This document shows positions 48,471-59,941 of a stretch of 64,000 nt of DNA, piece by piece (within the stretch, counting starts at the first letter, position 1; each line of letters begins with the position of its first letter). The position numbers and the translations under genes are program-made. Below the pieces are notes generated by a model. The model had not been told where the DNA came from. It made no database searches and worked only from the letters and a program-made list of their open reading frames with translations. The stretch comes from Ureibacillus galli. Lineage in GTDB: Bacteria > Bacillota > Bacilli > Bacillales_A > Planococcaceae. The DNA is taken from positions 1 to 64,000 of the forward strand of contig NZ_JACSQA010000016.1 of the NCBI RefSeq assembly GCF_014836845.1, read 5' to 3'.

Positions 48471-49154
48471 ATGGTATTAAAAGTGTTGTTAATAGAAGAT
48501 GATCCATCAATTTTTGAAATGATACAGGAACGGTTTGAAGGATGGCAAATGCAAGTCATTGGTCCTCCTGACTTTCAAAAAGTGATGGATTATTTTATAG
48601 AAGAGCGACCACATTTAGTGATTATTGATATTCAATTACCTGCTTACGATGGTTTTCACTGGTGTAGAGAAATTCGCGATGTTTCTAAAGTTCCGATTGT
48701 ATTTTTGTCCTCCAGGGACCATCCAATGGATATGGTAATGGCAATGCAAATGGGTGCCGATGATTTTGTACAAAAACCATTTAATATGGATGTATTATTA
48801 GCCAAAGTACAAGCTATCTTACGACGTACATATGACTATGTGGAGGAACAATCAGAGCTTACTCGATGGAATGGGGCAACAGTTGACTATGCAAAAGGTG
48901 TAGTCCGTTTTGGTGAGAAGGAATGTAGCTTAACGAAAAATGAATTGTTTATTTTACGGGGACTTCTTCAACATGTTGATAAAGTCGTTTCAAGAGATGA
49001 TTTAATGCGAATGTTGTGGGATGATGAACGTTTTGTAAATGACAATACGCTTTCCGTAAATGTCAACAGACTTCGGTTAAAGCTTGAAGAGATTGGGTTA
49101 GACGATGTAATTATTACGAAAAAAGGGCTTGGCTATATGGCCGTTACTATATGA
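48471..49154 (+). CDS. Bce-type response regulator (OmpR family)
   Basis: 227 aa. The ATG lies 6 nt after AAGGAGG. The receiver domain (1-118) has the acidic pocket ED-D (9-11), phospho-acceptor Asp53 in LVIIDIQLPAYDG and the KPF motif. The OmpR-type winged helix (about 135-227; DNTLSVNVNRLRLKLEEIGL) ends in the GLGYM signature. Followed by an intramembrane-sensing kinase and a Bce-type transporter, so it most likely activates that transporter in response to a cell-wall-active peptide antibiotic. Confidence 0.88.
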   Translation: MVLKVLLIEDDPSIFEMIQERFEGWQMQVIGPPDFQKVMDYFIEERPHLVIIDIQLPAYDGFHWCREIRDVSKVPIVFLSSRDHPMDMVMAMQMGADDFVQKPFNMDVLLAKVQAILRRTYDYVEEQSELTRWNGATVDYAKGVVRFGEKECSLTKNELFILRGLLQHVDKVVSRDDLMRMLWDDERFVNDNTLSVNVNRLRLKLEEIGLDDVIITKKGLGYMAVTI

Positions 49155-49162
49155 GGGGGATT

Positions 49163-50173
49163 ATGTTTTTATTATTTTTACGAGAGAAAATGGCATGGAT
49201 TCTGTTCTTAGCCATACTCATTCTTTGTATTAACTTTCTGTTCTATTTAGACTTTGGTTTTTCAGGGATAAGTGTCTCCTATTTTAATATTGTTATCATA
49301 TCTCTTATTATCATTTTCTTAATTTGGCGTTATTTAAAAGAGACTCGGGAGTTTAAGAATTTCCTGGGAAATTTGTCGAATTCATCGGATCTAGCATCTT
49401 TAGAGAATGTTCACTTATCTCCATTCCAAGAACGGTTCAAGAAACAAGTTTTAGAGGTGTATGAACAAAAGGATTTATTTATAAATGAATCAAAGATTCA
49501 ACTTCAAGAAAATGTCGATGACCTATTAGCATGGGTTCATGAAGTAAAAACACCTTTAACTGCTATGAAACTAATGATCGAGCAAACAAATGATGAAAAA
49601 TTACGTAAAAGACTTGAAAGTGAGTGGGTAAGGATTCATCTATTATTAGATCAACAACTTCATCATACAAGGCTTGCGACCATCGAGAAGGATAATCGCT
49701 TAGAAAAGATAACTTTGCGGGATATTGTATATAAAGAAATACGGGAATTCCAATCTTGGTGCTTAGAAAAAGGAATCGGTTTTCAAATTGAAGAATTGGA
49801 ACAAGAAATTACAACGGATAAGAAATGGCTTGCCTTTATTGTTCGTCAAGTTTTATCAAATGCCATAAAGTATAGTCGGGAAAATGAAGAAGTCATTATT
49901 TTTACGGAAACAGATGCAAGCGGGCATTTATTACTTCATATTAAAGACTTTGGCATCGGTATCCAACAAGAAGATCTTCCTCGAATTTTTCAAAAGTCAT
50001 ATACGGGGACAATTGGAAGAGAGTCTGTTCAATCGACGGGAATGGGTCTCTATTTAGCAAAAAATGCAGCACTAAAATTAGGCATCCATATTTCTGTGAA
50101 ATCGCAAATAAATAAAGGTACAACCTTTACACTAAAATTTCCACAACAAAATGAATACCAAAATACGTGGTAG
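49163..50173 (+). CDS. Bce-type intramembrane-sensing histidine kinase
   Basis: 336 aa. Two membrane helices (about 9-28 and 36-56) with a very short loop and no extracellular sensor domain, the hallmark of BceS-like kinases that read the state of their ABC transporter. The phospho-accepting His is in LLAWVHEVKTPLTAMKLM (about 123-140). The ATPase has the N box (RQVLSNAIKYS), the G1 box (IKDFGIGI) and the G2 box (STGMGLYLAK). The start matches B. subtilis BceS in length; an ATG at 49151, overlapping the regulator stop by 4 nt, is the alternative. Confidence 0.88.
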   Translation: MFLLFLREKMAWILFLAILILCINFLFYLDFGFSGISVSYFNIVIISLIIIFLIWRYLKETREFKNFLGNLSNSSDLASLENVHLSPFQERFKKQVLEVYEQKDLFINESKIQLQENVDDLLAWVHEVKTPLTAMKLMIEQTNDEKLRKRLESEWVRIHLLLDQQLHHTRLATIEKDNRLEKITLRDIVYKEIREFQSWCLEKGIGFQIEELEQEITTDKKWLAFIVRQVLSNAIKYSRENEEVIIFTETDASGHLLLHIKDFGIGIQQEDLPRIFQKSYTGTIGRESVQSTGMGLYLAKNAALKLGIHISVKSQINKGTTFTLKFPQQNEYQNTW

Positions 50174-50203
50174 ATGACAAAAATGTCACCTACCCTTTTA
50201 TTT
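50169..50203 (+). promoter_or_regulatory. BceR-like palindrome, also a possible terminator
   Basis: GGTAG-A-TGACA-AAAA-TGTCA-C-CTACC spans the kinase stop codon. The core TGACA-N4-TGTCA fits the BceR-type operator TNACA-N4-TGTAA with one mismatch. CTTTTATTTT follows, so in RNA the same sequence can form a terminator. A -10-like GATAAT (50248-50253) lacks a good -35, as expected of an activated promoter. Confidence 0.55.
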
Positions 50204-50276
50204 TGTCATCTAGAACGAAGGCAGAAAAACAGTAGGGCAAGTAAAATGATAATAGATAATGAAAGGGGAGAAAAAA

Positions 50277-51038
50277 ATGACAGTTTTAGTTGGTAGAAAA
50301 ATTAAAAAAACTTATGGAAAAAAATCGACAGCACAAGAAGTGCTGAAAGGTATAGATATAGAAGTAAATAAAGGTGAGTTTGTTGGGATTATGGGTCCAT
50401 CTGGTTCAGGGAAAACAACATTACTAAATGTTTTATGTTCTATTGATCATCCAACTGAAGGTGTAGTAGAAATCAATGGGAAAAATTTACGTAATATGAA
50501 GGAAAAACAACTGGCCAACTTCAGACGGGAACAGCTTGGGTTTGTCTTTCAAGATTATAATTTGCTTGATACATTGACGGTAAAGGAAAATATTTTACTA
50601 CCGTTATCAATCAGTAAGCTTCCAAGGGCTGTTGCAGAAAGTCGTTTAAAAGAACTAGTAAAGTTATTAGGAATTACAGATATTTTAAATAAATACCCAA
50701 ATGAAATATCTGGGGGACAAAAGCAACGGACATCTGCTGCAAGAGCTCTAATTTCTTCGCCAACATTAGTTTTTGCTGATGAACCTACAGGAGCACTCGA
50801 CTCGAAATCTGCAACGTCATTACTAACGAATTTAGAAAATATTAATAAGCAAAAATCGGTTACGATCATGATGGTAACGCATGATTCTGTCGCTGCAAGT
50901 TTTTGCTCACGAGTGTTATTTTTAAAAGATGGTGCAATTTATACGGAGTTATATCGAGGAGATAAAACGAGACAACAATTTTTCCAACAAATTTTAAATA
51001 CGCAAAGTATTCTAGGCGGTGATGGATATGACGCTTAG
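50277..51038 (+). CDS. Bce-type ABC transporter ATPase
   Basis: 253 aa. Walker [13 protein letters not shown] (about 39-50), signature [15 protein letters not shown] (about 143-157), Walker [13 protein letters not shown] (about 162-173) and the H-loop in MVTHD are intact. It is of the MacB/BceA group that drives FtsX-type permeases. The ATG follows AAAGGGGAG. It overlaps the permease gene by 11 nt. Confidence 0.9.
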   Translation: MTVLVGRKIKKTYGKKSTAQEVLKGIDIEVNKGEFVGIMGPSGSGKTTLLNVLCSIDHPTEGVVEINGKNLRNMKEKQLANFRREQLGFVFQDYNLLDTLTVKENILLPLSISKLPRAVAESRLKELVKLLGITDILNKYPNEISGGQKQRTSAARALISSPTLVFADEPTGALDSKSATSLLTNLENINKQKSVTIMMVTHDSVAASFCSRVLFLKDGAIYTELYRGDKTRQQFFQQILNTQSILGGDGYDA

Positions 51039-52998
51039 CCGTCTCGTATTGCGAAGTATGAGGAAAAACGTAAAACATTATTATTTATATTTCTTTGCCT
51101 TAATATTTAGTGTTACCCTATGTTATTCTTTTACGACCCTGCACCATAACCCAACGGTTGTAGAAGCTTTAAAAGAAAGTGGTACAGCTGCTGCGGGATT
51201 CCAATCAGCAACTTTTGTGTTGTATTTTATCATTACATTTTTTGTGCTCTATGCAAATCATTTATTTATGAAACGTCGAAGTAAAGAGATTGGTCTTTAT
51301 CAATTAATTGGGATGACGAAAGGGTTAATTGTAAGATTAATTGCTCTTGAAAATATAATTTTATTCATTTTTGCGGTTGCCCTTGGGATGGTTATTGGAT
51401 TCTTTAGTTCAAGACTATTTGCGATGATCTTAATTAAACTATTGAAACTAGATTTAGTCATTGAATTAGTATTTTCACCTAAAGCATTTACGCAATCTGT
51501 CATTATATTTTCAATTCTACTATTAGTTATTTTATTCCAAATGACTTGGATGGTATATCGCGTTACATTACTATCTTTATTCCATGCCTCAAAAAAAGCA
51601 GACGAACGCATAAAACGTTTTAATTTTTTCCAAATGACCTTTGGTTTACTTGGTTTGTTGCTCATCGTTTACGGCTACTATGAGTCTTCCATATTATTTG
51701 ATGCGGAAAAAAGTCTTTTTAAAGATATATTTTTACACATGCTTGTTATTTTAGCATCTACGATTCTTGGAACATTTTTATTCTTTAGATATTCCGTATC
51801 CTTTATTATGAATATTTTCAGAGCGAGTAAAAAAGGACATTTAAAGATTCGAGACGTTATGGCAGTTACGCAGATTATGCATCGAATGAAAGGAAATGCG
51901 AAGTCGTTAACGTTAATTACCGTATTAACAGGATTAGCCGTTGGGATTATGAGTTTATCGTATATTTCATATTACTCATCCGAAACAAGGGCTCGTCAAT
52001 TTTCTCCATATGATTATACTTTAGTAAACGATAAAGGAATTAGTTTTTTAGATCGTTTACATCAAGAAGGAATTGAATTTAAAAAGGATACGTATCGTGT
52101 GGCGGAAGTTACATTTAACTTTCAAGATTTAGTCGGTGATATTACGAATGAAAATTTAACCTTTTCTACTGAATCATCAATGTATGTGATTTCATTAAGT
52201 GATTATAAGCAAGTAGTCCCTGATGCTCAAATAAATGAAGGAGAGACTATTATTACGAGCTACCAGAATATGTTTTCAGAAGTGGTACCTCTTGAAGAAG
52301 GAGGAGATTTTTCTGTTCAGTATCATAATGAAGAGGCTAAGTTTGTATTAAAAGAAGTACAAGAAAAATTTATGCTTTCAGGTACAATAACAATGGCAAG
52401 TCCAGTACTTGTTGTTACAGATACTGCATTTGAAAATATATCAGCAAATCAAACTTCGGAAAGTTCCTTCAATTACCAGGTCGGAGTGAACTTAGTGAAC
52501 AGTGAAGATATTCCAAAAGCAGAAGAAATCTATACTGATATACAAGAGGAAAGAAAATTAGTTGTAAATGGACAAGAATATTTACCGCTATCTTACGAAG
52601 AAGAGAAGCAAGGTTACTTATCAATCTATGGTACAACGATTTTCATTACCGCTTTCCTTGGACTAGCATTTTTATTAACAACAGGTAGCATTCTTTACTT
52701 CAAACAAATGTCAGAAGCTGAAATGGAGAAAGAATCCTACACGACATTAAGAAAGATTGGCTTTTCAACTTCTGACTTAATGAGAGGGATTTATGCAAAA
52801 CAAGCATTTAACTTTGGGGTACCGCTCGTAATAGGGTTGTTGCACAGTTATTTTGCTGTAAAATCCGGCTGGTTCTTATTTGGAACAGAAATGTTTACCC
52901 CGCTTGTCGTAACAATGGTTCTATACGTAGTCATGTATGCAATCTTTGCCGTCATTTCAACACAATATTATAAACGAATAATCAAAGCATCATTATAA
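51028..52998 (+). CDS. Bce-type ABC transporter permease
   Basis: 656 aa membrane protein with the ten-helix BceB layout: an N-terminal helix block opening with [20 protein letters not shown], helices to about residue 300, a large extracellular domain (about 310-525), and three C-terminal helices in an FtsX domain (about 535-655). Such transporters shield lipid II-cycle targets from bacitracin, lantibiotics or similar peptides and signal to the partner kinase. Which drug is recognised cannot be read from the sequence. The start is chosen by family fit; GTG at 51019 is the alternative. Confidence 0.88.
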   Translation: MTLSRLVLRSMRKNVKHYYLYFFALIFSVTLCYSFTTLHHNPTVVEALKESGTAAAGFQSATFVLYFIITFFVLYANHLFMKRRSKEIGLYQLIGMTKGLIVRLIALENIILFIFAVALGMVIGFFSSRLFAMILIKLLKLDLVIELVFSPKAFTQSVIIFSILLLVILFQMTWMVYRVTLLSLFHASKKADERIKRFNFFQMTFGLLGLLLIVYGYYESSILFDAEKSLFKDIFLHMLVILASTILGTFLFFRYSVSFIMNIFRASKKGHLKIRDVMAVTQIMHRMKGNAKSLTLITVLTGLAVGIMSLSYISYYSSETRARQFSPYDYTLVNDKGISFLDRLHQEGIEFKKDTYRVAEVTFNFQDLVGDITNENLTFSTESSMYVISLSDYKQVVPDAQINEGETIITSYQNMFSEVVPLEEGGDFSVQYHNEEAKFVLKEVQEKFMLSGTITMASPVLVVTDTAFENISANQTSESSFNYQVGVNLVNSEDIPKAEEIYTDIQEERKLVVNGQEYLPLSYEEEKQGYLSIYGTTIFITAFLGLAFLLTTGSILYFKQMSEAEMEKESYTTLRKIGFSTSDLMRGIYAKQAFNFGVPLVIGLLHSYFAVKSGWFLFGTEMFTPLVVTMVLYVVMYAIFAVISTQYYKRIIKASL

Positions 52999-53005
52999 TA
53001 GAAGA

Positions 53006-53055
53006 AAGCCATTATATTTTCCGAAAATTTCAGGAATATATAGTGGCTTTTTCTT
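53006..53055 (+). terminator. Terminator of the Bce-type operon
   Basis: AAAGCCATTATAT pairs with ATATAGTGGCTTT (13 bp, one G-U), followed by TTCTTAT. Confidence 0.75.
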
Positions 53056-53058
53056 ATA

Positions 53059-53087
53059 TTGACTTTTCGTTAAGAAGAGGTTAGACT
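53059..53087 (+). promoter_or_regulatory. Candidate promoter of the antiporter-like gene
   Basis: TTGACT (53059-53064), 17-bp spacer, TAGACT (53082-53087). Confidence 0.5.
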
Positions 53088-53141
53088 TTAATACGTTACT
53101 AGTTTAATAATTTAGCAGACGAAAGTAAGAGGGATATATAA

Positions 53142-54473
53142 ATGAATGCTGTAATAGTCGCGGTCGTTGTAATGCTCATATTGAGTGTTCTTCGGATCAA
53201 CGTTGTATTTTCATTAGTTATTGGGGCTGTTGCTGGAGGGATAACAGCAGGGATGTCCCTTGACGATACATTAATGGCTTTTGTAGAAGGTTTAGGCGGT
53301 GGAGCAGAAGTTGCGTTAAGTTATGGAATGCTTGGTGGTTTAGCCATTGCCATTTCAAAAACAGGAATATCAGAATTGCTTGTTGTAACGATATTAAAGT
53401 TAGTTCAACGTAAAGGGGATTCTCAAAAAAGAGGGTTAATAAAAGCGTTACTATTTTTCGTTATTTTATTAATGTCTATTTTTTCACAAAACCTAATTCC
53501 AATTCATATTGCGTTTATCCCATTATTAATTCCGCCGATTATTAAAATATTAAATATGCTAGAAATTGATCGTCGTTTAATTGCATGTATTTTAGCATTC
53601 GGCTTAATTACACCATATATGAGTTTGCCTTTTGGTTTTGGACTAGTTTATCAAGGAATTGTAGCAGATAATATTTCAGCTGCTGGTCTTGAAATTACAA
53701 AATCCGATGTTTATGGTCCAATGTTAATTCCAGCGCTTGGAATGGTTGTCGGATTAGTAGTCGCGTTCTTTATATTCCGTAAACCAAGGAAGTATGAAGA
53801 TCGGGAAGTGGAAACTGAAATCAAAGTTACGATTAAAAAGAGAAATGTCGTTTTCACTATTATTGCTCTTATAGCTGCGGTAATCGTTCAAATACCTAGT
53901 ATTGTACCTTTAACGTCAGGTTCTATGTTTTTCGGAGCCCTTGTCGGAGTTTTAATATTATACATTACAGGTGCATTAAAATGGAGTGAAGCAGATCAAG
54001 TACTTACAGATGGTATGCGCTTAATGGCATTTATCGGATTAGTAATGATTGCGTCAAGTGGTTTTGCTTCTGTAGTAACCGCAACAGGCGATGTAGAACA
54101 GTTAGTAGAAGCTGCTAATTATATATTAGGTGACAATAAAGGGTTAGCAGTATTAATGATGCTATTGATTGGTTTGCTAATTGATATGGGTATCGGTTCA
54201 TCTTTTGCAACGATACCGATTATTGCTGCGATATTTGTACCGATTGGTTTAGAGTTCGGTTTGAGCACTGCTGCTATTATTACTTTAATAGGTACAGCAG
54301 GAGCTTTAGGGGATGCAGGATCACCAGCATCAGATTCTACATTAGGACCTACTGCTGGGTTAAATGTAGATGGACAACATGATCATATTCGTGATACATG
54401 TATACCAACTTTCTTCATATTTAATATCCCATTGATTATTTTTGGATGGGCGGCAGTCATGTTCTTTTCATAA
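53142..54473 (+). CDS. YuiF-like membrane transporter (Na+/H+ antiporter family)
   Basis: 443 aa, about eleven to twelve hydrophobic segments. FSQNLIPIHIAFIPLLIPPI (about 114-133) and the C-terminal GDAGSPASDSTLGPTAGLN (about 389-407) match the YuiF group of the ion-transporter superfamily, annotated either as Na+/H+ antiporters or as amino acid permeases. The substrate is unresolved. The ribosome site GAGGGAT is weak. It has its own promoter and terminator, so it is not part of the preceding resistance operon. Confidence 0.75.
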   Translation: MNAVIVAVVVMLILSVLRINVVFSLVIGAVAGGITAGMSLDDTLMAFVEGLGGGAEVALSYGMLGGLAIAISKTGISELLVVTILKLVQRKGDSQKRGLIKALLFFVILLMSIFSQNLIPIHIAFIPLLIPPIIKILNMLEIDRRLIACILAFGLITPYMSLPFGFGLVYQGIVADNISAAGLEITKSDVYGPMLIPALGMVVGLVVAFFIFRKPRKYEDREVETEIKVTIKKRNVVFTIIALIAAVIVQIPSIVPLTSGSMFFGALVGVLILYITGALKWSEADQVLTDGMRLMAFIGLVMIASSGFASVVTATGDVEQLVEAANYILGDNKGLAVLMMLLIGLLIDMGIGSSFATIPIIAAIFVPIGLEFGLSTAAIITLIGTAGALGDAGSPASDSTLGPTAGLNVDGQHDHIRDTCIPTFFIFNIPLIIFGWAAVMFFS

Positions 54474-54480
54474 GTAACTT

Positions 54481-54513
54481 AAAGGGTGTCCCGATTGTGG
54501 GGCACCTTTTTTG
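54481..54513 (+). terminator. Terminator after the antiporter-like gene
   Basis: GGTGTCCC pairs with GGGGCACC (8 bp, one G-U) inside an AAA/TTT extension, followed by TTTTTTG. Confidence 0.88.
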
Positions 54514-54563
54514 TATAAAAGAAACAAAAACAAACGGAACCATATATAACCATACATAATTGG

Positions 54564-54592
54564 TTGATATTGATGAATAGATTCATTATACT
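54564..54592 (+). promoter_or_regulatory. Upstream sigma-A promoter of the S10 operon
   Basis: TTGATA (54564-54569), 17-bp spacer, TATACT (54587-54592). Confidence 0.65.
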
Positions 54593-54669
54593 TAAAAAGG
54601 CTTTGAAACAAGTTGTTGAAAAGCAATGTATAAAAGAATTACAATTTCAAAGAATTTAGCAGAAAATAC

Positions 54670-54698
54670 TTGCTTATTCTTAGTAAATTGTATATACT
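54670..54698 (+). promoter_or_regulatory. Downstream sigma-A promoter of the S10 operon
   Basis: TTGCTT (54670-54675), 17-bp spacer, TATACT (54693-54698). Same -10 as the upstream promoter; tandem promoters fit the high demand for ribosomal proteins. Confidence 0.7.
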
Positions 54699-54714
54699 GT
54701 TGAATGTTGGTCTT

Positions 54715-54800
54715 TGACTGCGATGAAGCGGGAGGTTGCCGACACACCCGGCCGCTTTGCCATGGCGCGTGTGTGGGAAATTTCCGTGGAGAATGTCTAG
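54715..54800 (+). promoter_or_regulatory. Candidate structured S10 leader
   Basis: A GC-rich island in AT-rich surroundings, with GCGGGAGGTTGCCGACACAC and a complementary GTGTGTGGG. I recall a similar element ahead of rpsJ in other Bacilli. Autoregulation by a ribosomal protein such as L4 is an inference. Confidence 0.5.
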
Positions 54801-54803
54801 TAA

Positions 54804-55136
<333 letters not shown>

Positions 55137-55185
55137 TGGTAAAAACAAATAGAACTTTTTTAATAATCACAGGAGGTGTGACAAA

Positions 55186-55815
55186 ATGGCTAAAGGAATC
55201 TTAGGTAGAAAAGTTGGTATGACACAAGTTTTCGCTGAAAATGGAGATTTAATCCCTGTAACAGTTATCGAAGCTGCTCCAAACGTAGTTCTTCAAAAGA
55301 AAACTGTTGAAACAGATGGTTACGAAGCAATCCAAGTTGGTTTCGAAGATAAGCGTGTGAAGCTTTCAAACAAACCAGAACAAGGTCACGTAGCTAAAGC
55401 GAATACTGCTCCTAAGCGCTTCATTCGTGAATTCCGCAACGTTAACGTGGAAGAGTACGAGGTTGGTCAAGAAGTCAAAGTAGAAATTTTCGCAGAAGGC
55501 GATGTAGTAGACGTAACAGGTGTTACGAAAGGTAAAGGTTTCCAAGGTGTTATTAAACGTCACGGACAATCTCGTGGTCCTATGGCCCACGGTTCTCGTT
55601 ACCACCGTCGTCCTGGTTCAATGGGTCCAGTTGCTCCGAACCGCGTATTTAAACAAAAGAAATTACCAGGTCAAACTGGTGGTGTTGTAGTTACGATCCA
55701 AAACTTAGAAATCGTTAAAGTTGATGCAGAACGTAACTTATTACTAGTTAAAGGTAATGTTCCTGGTTCTAAAAAAGCATTAGTTACAGTAAAAACAGCT
55801 GTAAAATCTAAATAA
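55186..55815 (+). CDS. rplC: 50S ribosomal protein L3
   Basis: 209 aa uL3. [14 protein letters not shown] at the start and [20 protein letters not shown] (about 144-163) near the peptidyl-transferase-facing loop are conserved. AGGAGGTG precedes the ATG. Confidence 0.96.
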   Translation: MAKGILGRKVGMTQVFAENGDLIPVTVIEAAPNVVLQKKTVETDGYEAIQVGFEDKRVKLSNKPEQGHVAKANTAPKRFIREFRNVNVEEYEVGQEVKVEIFAEGDVVDVTGVTKGKGFQGVIKRHGQSRGPMAHGSRYHRRPGSMGPVAPNRVFKQKKLPGQTGGVVVTIQNLEIVKVDAERNLLLVKGNVPGSKKALVTVKTAVKSK

Positions 55816-55841
55816 TTTCCCGAAGAAAGGAGGAAACAGGA

Positions 55842-56465
55842 ATGACAAAGGTATCTGTACTTAGTCAAACAGGCGCTTCTGTTGGTGAAATTGAGTTAAA
55901 CGATGCAGTTTTTGCAATTGAGCCTAACGAAGCAGTATTATTCGACGCAGTAATCGCTCAACGCGCTTCTCTACGTCAAGGTAATCATAAAGTAAAAAAC
56001 CGCTCTGAAGTCGCTGGTGGTGGTCGTAAACCATGGCGTCAAAAGGGAACTGGTCGTGCTCGTCAAGGTTCTATCCGTTCTCCACAATGGCGTGGCGGTG
56101 GTACTGTATTCGGTCCTACACCACGTAGCTACAGCTATAAATTACCGAAGAAAGTTCGTCGCTTAGCTCTTAAATCTGCTTTATCAGCTAAAGTTGGAGA
56201 ACAAAACTTCGTAGTTCTTGATGCATTACAATTAGATGCACCAAAAACTAAAGATTTCAAAGCAATTTTAGGTAACCTAAACATTGATACAAAAGCATTG
56301 TTCGTTACAGCTGAGTTAGATGAAAACGTAGCATTATCTGCTCGTAACATCCCTGGTGTAACTGTTTTAACAGCTGCTGGAATCAACGTTCTTGATCTTG
56401 TAGGTCATGACAAAGTTGTTTTCACGAAAGCTGCAGTAGAAAAAGTTGAGGAGGTGCTTGGATAA
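55842..56465 (+). CDS. rplD: 50S ribosomal protein L4
   Basis: 207 aa uL4 with the long exit-tunnel loop ([20 protein letters not shown], about 63-82), the site where macrolide-resistance changes occur in other species; it looks wild type. AAAGGAGG precedes the ATG. Its stop overlaps the rplW start (TAATG). Confidence 0.95.
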   Translation: MTKVSVLSQTGASVGEIELNDAVFAIEPNEAVLFDAVIAQRASLRQGNHKVKNRSEVAGGGRKPWRQKGTGRARQGSIRSPQWRGGGTVFGPTPRSYSYKLPKKVRRLALKSALSAKVGEQNFVVLDALQLDAPKTKDFKAILGNLNIDTKALFVTAELDENVALSARNIPGVTVLTAAGINVLDLVGHDKVVFTKAAVEKVEEVLG

Positions 56466-56749
56466 TGGAAGCACGTGATATTCTAAAACGTCCGGTCATT
56501 ACTGAGCGTTCTTCTGAGCTTATGGCTGAGAAAAAATACACTTTTGAAGTTGATGTTCGCGCAAACAAAACTCAAGTTAAAGATGCAGTAGAAGCAATCT
56601 TTGATGTAAAAGTTGAAAAAGTAAACATCATGAACTACAAAGGTAAATTTAAACGTGTTGGTAAATTCGGCGGATACACAAACAAACGTCGTAAAGCAAT
56701 CGTTAAATTAGCTGCTGATAGCAAAGAAATCGAAATTTTTGATATCTAA
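56465..56749 (+). CDS. rplW: 50S ribosomal protein L23
   Basis: 94 aa uL23, docking site for trigger factor and SRP at the tunnel exit. [20 protein letters not shown] (about 5-24) is canonical. GAGGTG lies in the end of rplD; the genes overlap by one base, so they are coupled. Confidence 0.95.
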   Translation: MEARDILKRPVITERSSELMAEKKYTFEVDVRANKTQVKDAVEAIFDVKVEKVNIMNYKGKFKRVGKFGGYTNKRRKAIVKLAADSKEIEIFDI

Positions 56750-56794
56750 TTCCGATAAGGAAAGAATCGAAGAATAAAGAAGGAGGGAAAACAA

Positions 56795-57625
56795 ATGGCG
56801 ATTAAAAAGTATAAACCAACCTCAAATGGTCGTCGTAACATGACGTCATCTGACTTTGCTGAAATTACAACTAATAAGCCTGAAAAGTCTTTATTAGAAC
56901 CAATTAAACGCAAAGCTGGTCGTAACAACCAAGGTAAAATTACTGTTCGTCATCATGGTGGTGGTCATAAGAAGCAATACCGCGTAATCGACTTCAAACG
57001 TCTTAAAGACGGAATTCCAGGACGCGTTGCTACTATTGAATATGATCCAAACCGCTCTGCGAATATCGCATTAATCAATTACGCTGACGGTGAAAAACGT
57101 TACATCTTAGCTCCAAAAGGATTAGAAGTTGGTCAAACAATCGAATCTGGTCCAGATGCAGACATTAAAGTAGGTAACTCTTTACCATTAGCAAACATCC
57201 CAATGGGTACTACAATTCATAACATCGAGTTAAAACCTGGTAAAGGTGGACAATTGGTACGTTCTGCTGGTACTTCTGCTCAAGTACTTGGTCGTGAAGG
57301 TAAATACGTAATCGTTCGTCTACAATCTGGTGAAGTTCGTTTAGTACTTGCAACTTGCCGTGCTACTATCGGTCAAGTAGGTAACGAACAACATGAACTT
57401 ATCCACATTGGTAAAGCAGGTCGTTCTCGTTGGTTAGGTAAACGCCCAACTGTTCGTGGTTCTGTAATGAACCCTAACGATCACCCACACGGTGGTGGTG
57501 AAGGACGTTCTCCAATCGGACGTAAATCTCCAATGACACCATGGGGTAAACCAGCTCTTGGTTACAAAACTCGTAAGAAGAAAAACAAAACTAATAAGTT
57601 AATCATTCGTTCTCGTAAAAAATAA
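56795..57625 (+). CDS. rplB: 50S ribosomal protein L2
   Basis: 276 aa uL2, needed for subunit association and peptidyl transfer. The conserved His lies in [20 protein letters not shown] (about 225-244). AAGGAGGG precedes the ATG. Confidence 0.96.
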   Translation: MAIKKYKPTSNGRRNMTSSDFAEITTNKPEKSLLEPIKRKAGRNNQGKITVRHHGGGHKKQYRVIDFKRLKDGIPGRVATIEYDPNRSANIALINYADGEKRYILAPKGLEVGQTIESGPDADIKVGNSLPLANIPMGTTIHNIELKPGKGGQLVRSAGTSAQVLGREGKYVIVRLQSGEVRLVLATCRATIGQVGNEQHELIHIGKAGRSRWLGKRPTVRGSVMNPNDHPHGGGEGRSPIGRKSPMTPWGKPALGYKTRKKKNKTNKLIIRSRKK

Positions 57626-57685
57626 TGTGATTGTACTACGGTTCGCTAGTCGTACCGTGGTGGAGTCACGGAGGGAGGTTCCTAA

Positions 57686-57964
57686 ATGGGTCGCAGCTTG
57701 AAGAAAGGACCTTTTGTGGATGATCACTTAATGAAAAAAGTTGAAGCACAAGAAGGTTCTGAGAAAAAACAAGTTATTAAAACTTGGTCTCGCCGTTCTA
57801 CTATCTTCCCGAACTTCATCGGATTAACAATCGCTGTATATGATGGACGCAAACATGTTCCTGTATACGTGACAGAAGATATGGTAGGTCACAAATTAGG
57901 CGAATTCGCACCGACACGTACTTACAAAGGTCACGGTGCAGATGACAAGAAAACAAGACGCTAA
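57686..57964 (+). CDS. rpsS: 30S ribosomal protein S19
   Basis: 92 aa uS19 at the 30S head. [20 protein letters not shown] and [16 protein letters not shown] are canonical. GGAGGTT precedes the ATG. Confidence 0.96.
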   Translation: MGRSLKKGPFVDDHLMKKVEAQEGSEKKQVIKTWSRRSTIFPNFIGLTIAVYDGRKHVPVYVTEDMVGHKLGEFAPTRTYKGHGADDKKTRR

Positions 57965-57986
57965 TTTTGAGAGGAGGTAAATCCTA

Positions 57987-58331
57987 ATGACACAAGCTAA
58001 AGCTATCGCTCGCACAGTGCGCATCGCTCCTCGTAAAGTACGTCTAGTAGTAGACTTAATCCGAGGCAAGCAAGTTGGTGAAGCAGTTGCAATTTTACGT
58101 CATACTCCAAAAGCGGCGTCTCCAGTCGTTGAGAAAGTATTAAAATCTGCAGTTGCTAATGCTGAGCACAACTATGAATTAGATGTAAACAACTTAGTTG
58201 TTTCTGAAGTTTTTGTTGACGAAGGTCCAACATTAAAACGTTTCCGTCCACGTGCACAAGGACGTGCAAGCGCAATTAACAAACGCACAAGCCACATTAC
58301 AATCGTGGTATCTGAGAAGAAGGAGGGTTAA
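57987..58331 (+). CDS. rplV: 50S ribosomal protein L22
   Basis: 114 aa uL22. The extended tunnel hairpin ([19 protein letters not shown], about 82-100) is of normal length. GAGGAGGT precedes the ATG; the gene ends 3 nt before rpsC. Confidence 0.96.
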   Translation: MTQAKAIARTVRIAPRKVRLVVDLIRGKQVGEAVAILRHTPKAASPVVEKVLKSAVANAEHNYELDVNNLVVSEVFVDEGPTLKRFRPRAQGRASAINKRTSHITIVVSEKKEG

Positions 58332-58334
58332 TCC

Positions 58335-58991
58335 GTGGGTCAAAAAGTACATCCAATAGGACTACGAGTTGGTATTATTCGTGACTGGGAGTCAAAATGG
58401 TACGCTGAGAAAGACTATGCGACTTTATTACACGAAGATATTAAAATTCGTAAATATATCGAATCTGCTTTAAAAGACGCTTCAGTTTCTAAAGTAGAAA
58501 TCGAACGCGCTGCAAACCGCGTAAACATTACAATTCACACTGCGAAACCAGGTATGGTAATCGGTAAAGGCGGTACGGAAGTTGAAAACTTACGTAAATA
58601 CCTTAACGATTTAACTGGTAAACGTGTACACATTAATATCGTAGAAATCAAAAAAGCTGATCTTGATGCTCGTTTAGTAGCTGAAAACATCGCTCGTCAA
58701 CTTGAGAACCGCGTATCATTCCGCCGTGCTCAAAAACAAGCAATCCAACGCACAATCCGCGCTGGTGCAAAAGGGATTAAAACACAAGTATCTGGTCGTT
58801 TAGGTGGCGCTGATATCGCGCGTGCTGAACATTATAGCGAAGGAACTGTTCCACTTCATACTCTTCGTGCTGACATCGACTATGCTCACGCAGAAGCTGA
58901 CACTACTTATGGTAAATTAGGTGTTAAAGTATGGATTTACCGTGGTGAAGTCCTTCCTACGAAGAAGAACTCTGTGGAAGGAGGCAAATAA
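58335..58991 (+). CDS. rpsC: 30S ribosomal protein S3
   Basis: 218 aa uS3 with a KH domain ([20 protein letters not shown], about 75-94), part of the mRNA entry tunnel and its helicase activity. It starts with GTG after GGAGGG. Confidence 0.96.
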   Translation: MGQKVHPIGLRVGIIRDWESKWYAEKDYATLLHEDIKIRKYIESALKDASVSKVEIERAANRVNITIHTAKPGMVIGKGGTEVENLRKYLNDLTGKRVHINIVEIKKADLDARLVAENIARQLENRVSFRRAQKQAIQRTIRAGAKGIKTQVSGRLGGADIARAEHYSEGTVPLHTLRADIDYAHAEADTTYGKLGVKVWIYRGEVLPTKKNSVEGGK

Positions 58992-58993
58992 TA

Positions 58994-59899
<906 letters not shown>

Positions 59900-59941
59900 T
59901 ACATTTCGGAAACATTCCTATTCCGAAGGGAGGTAACCTAA

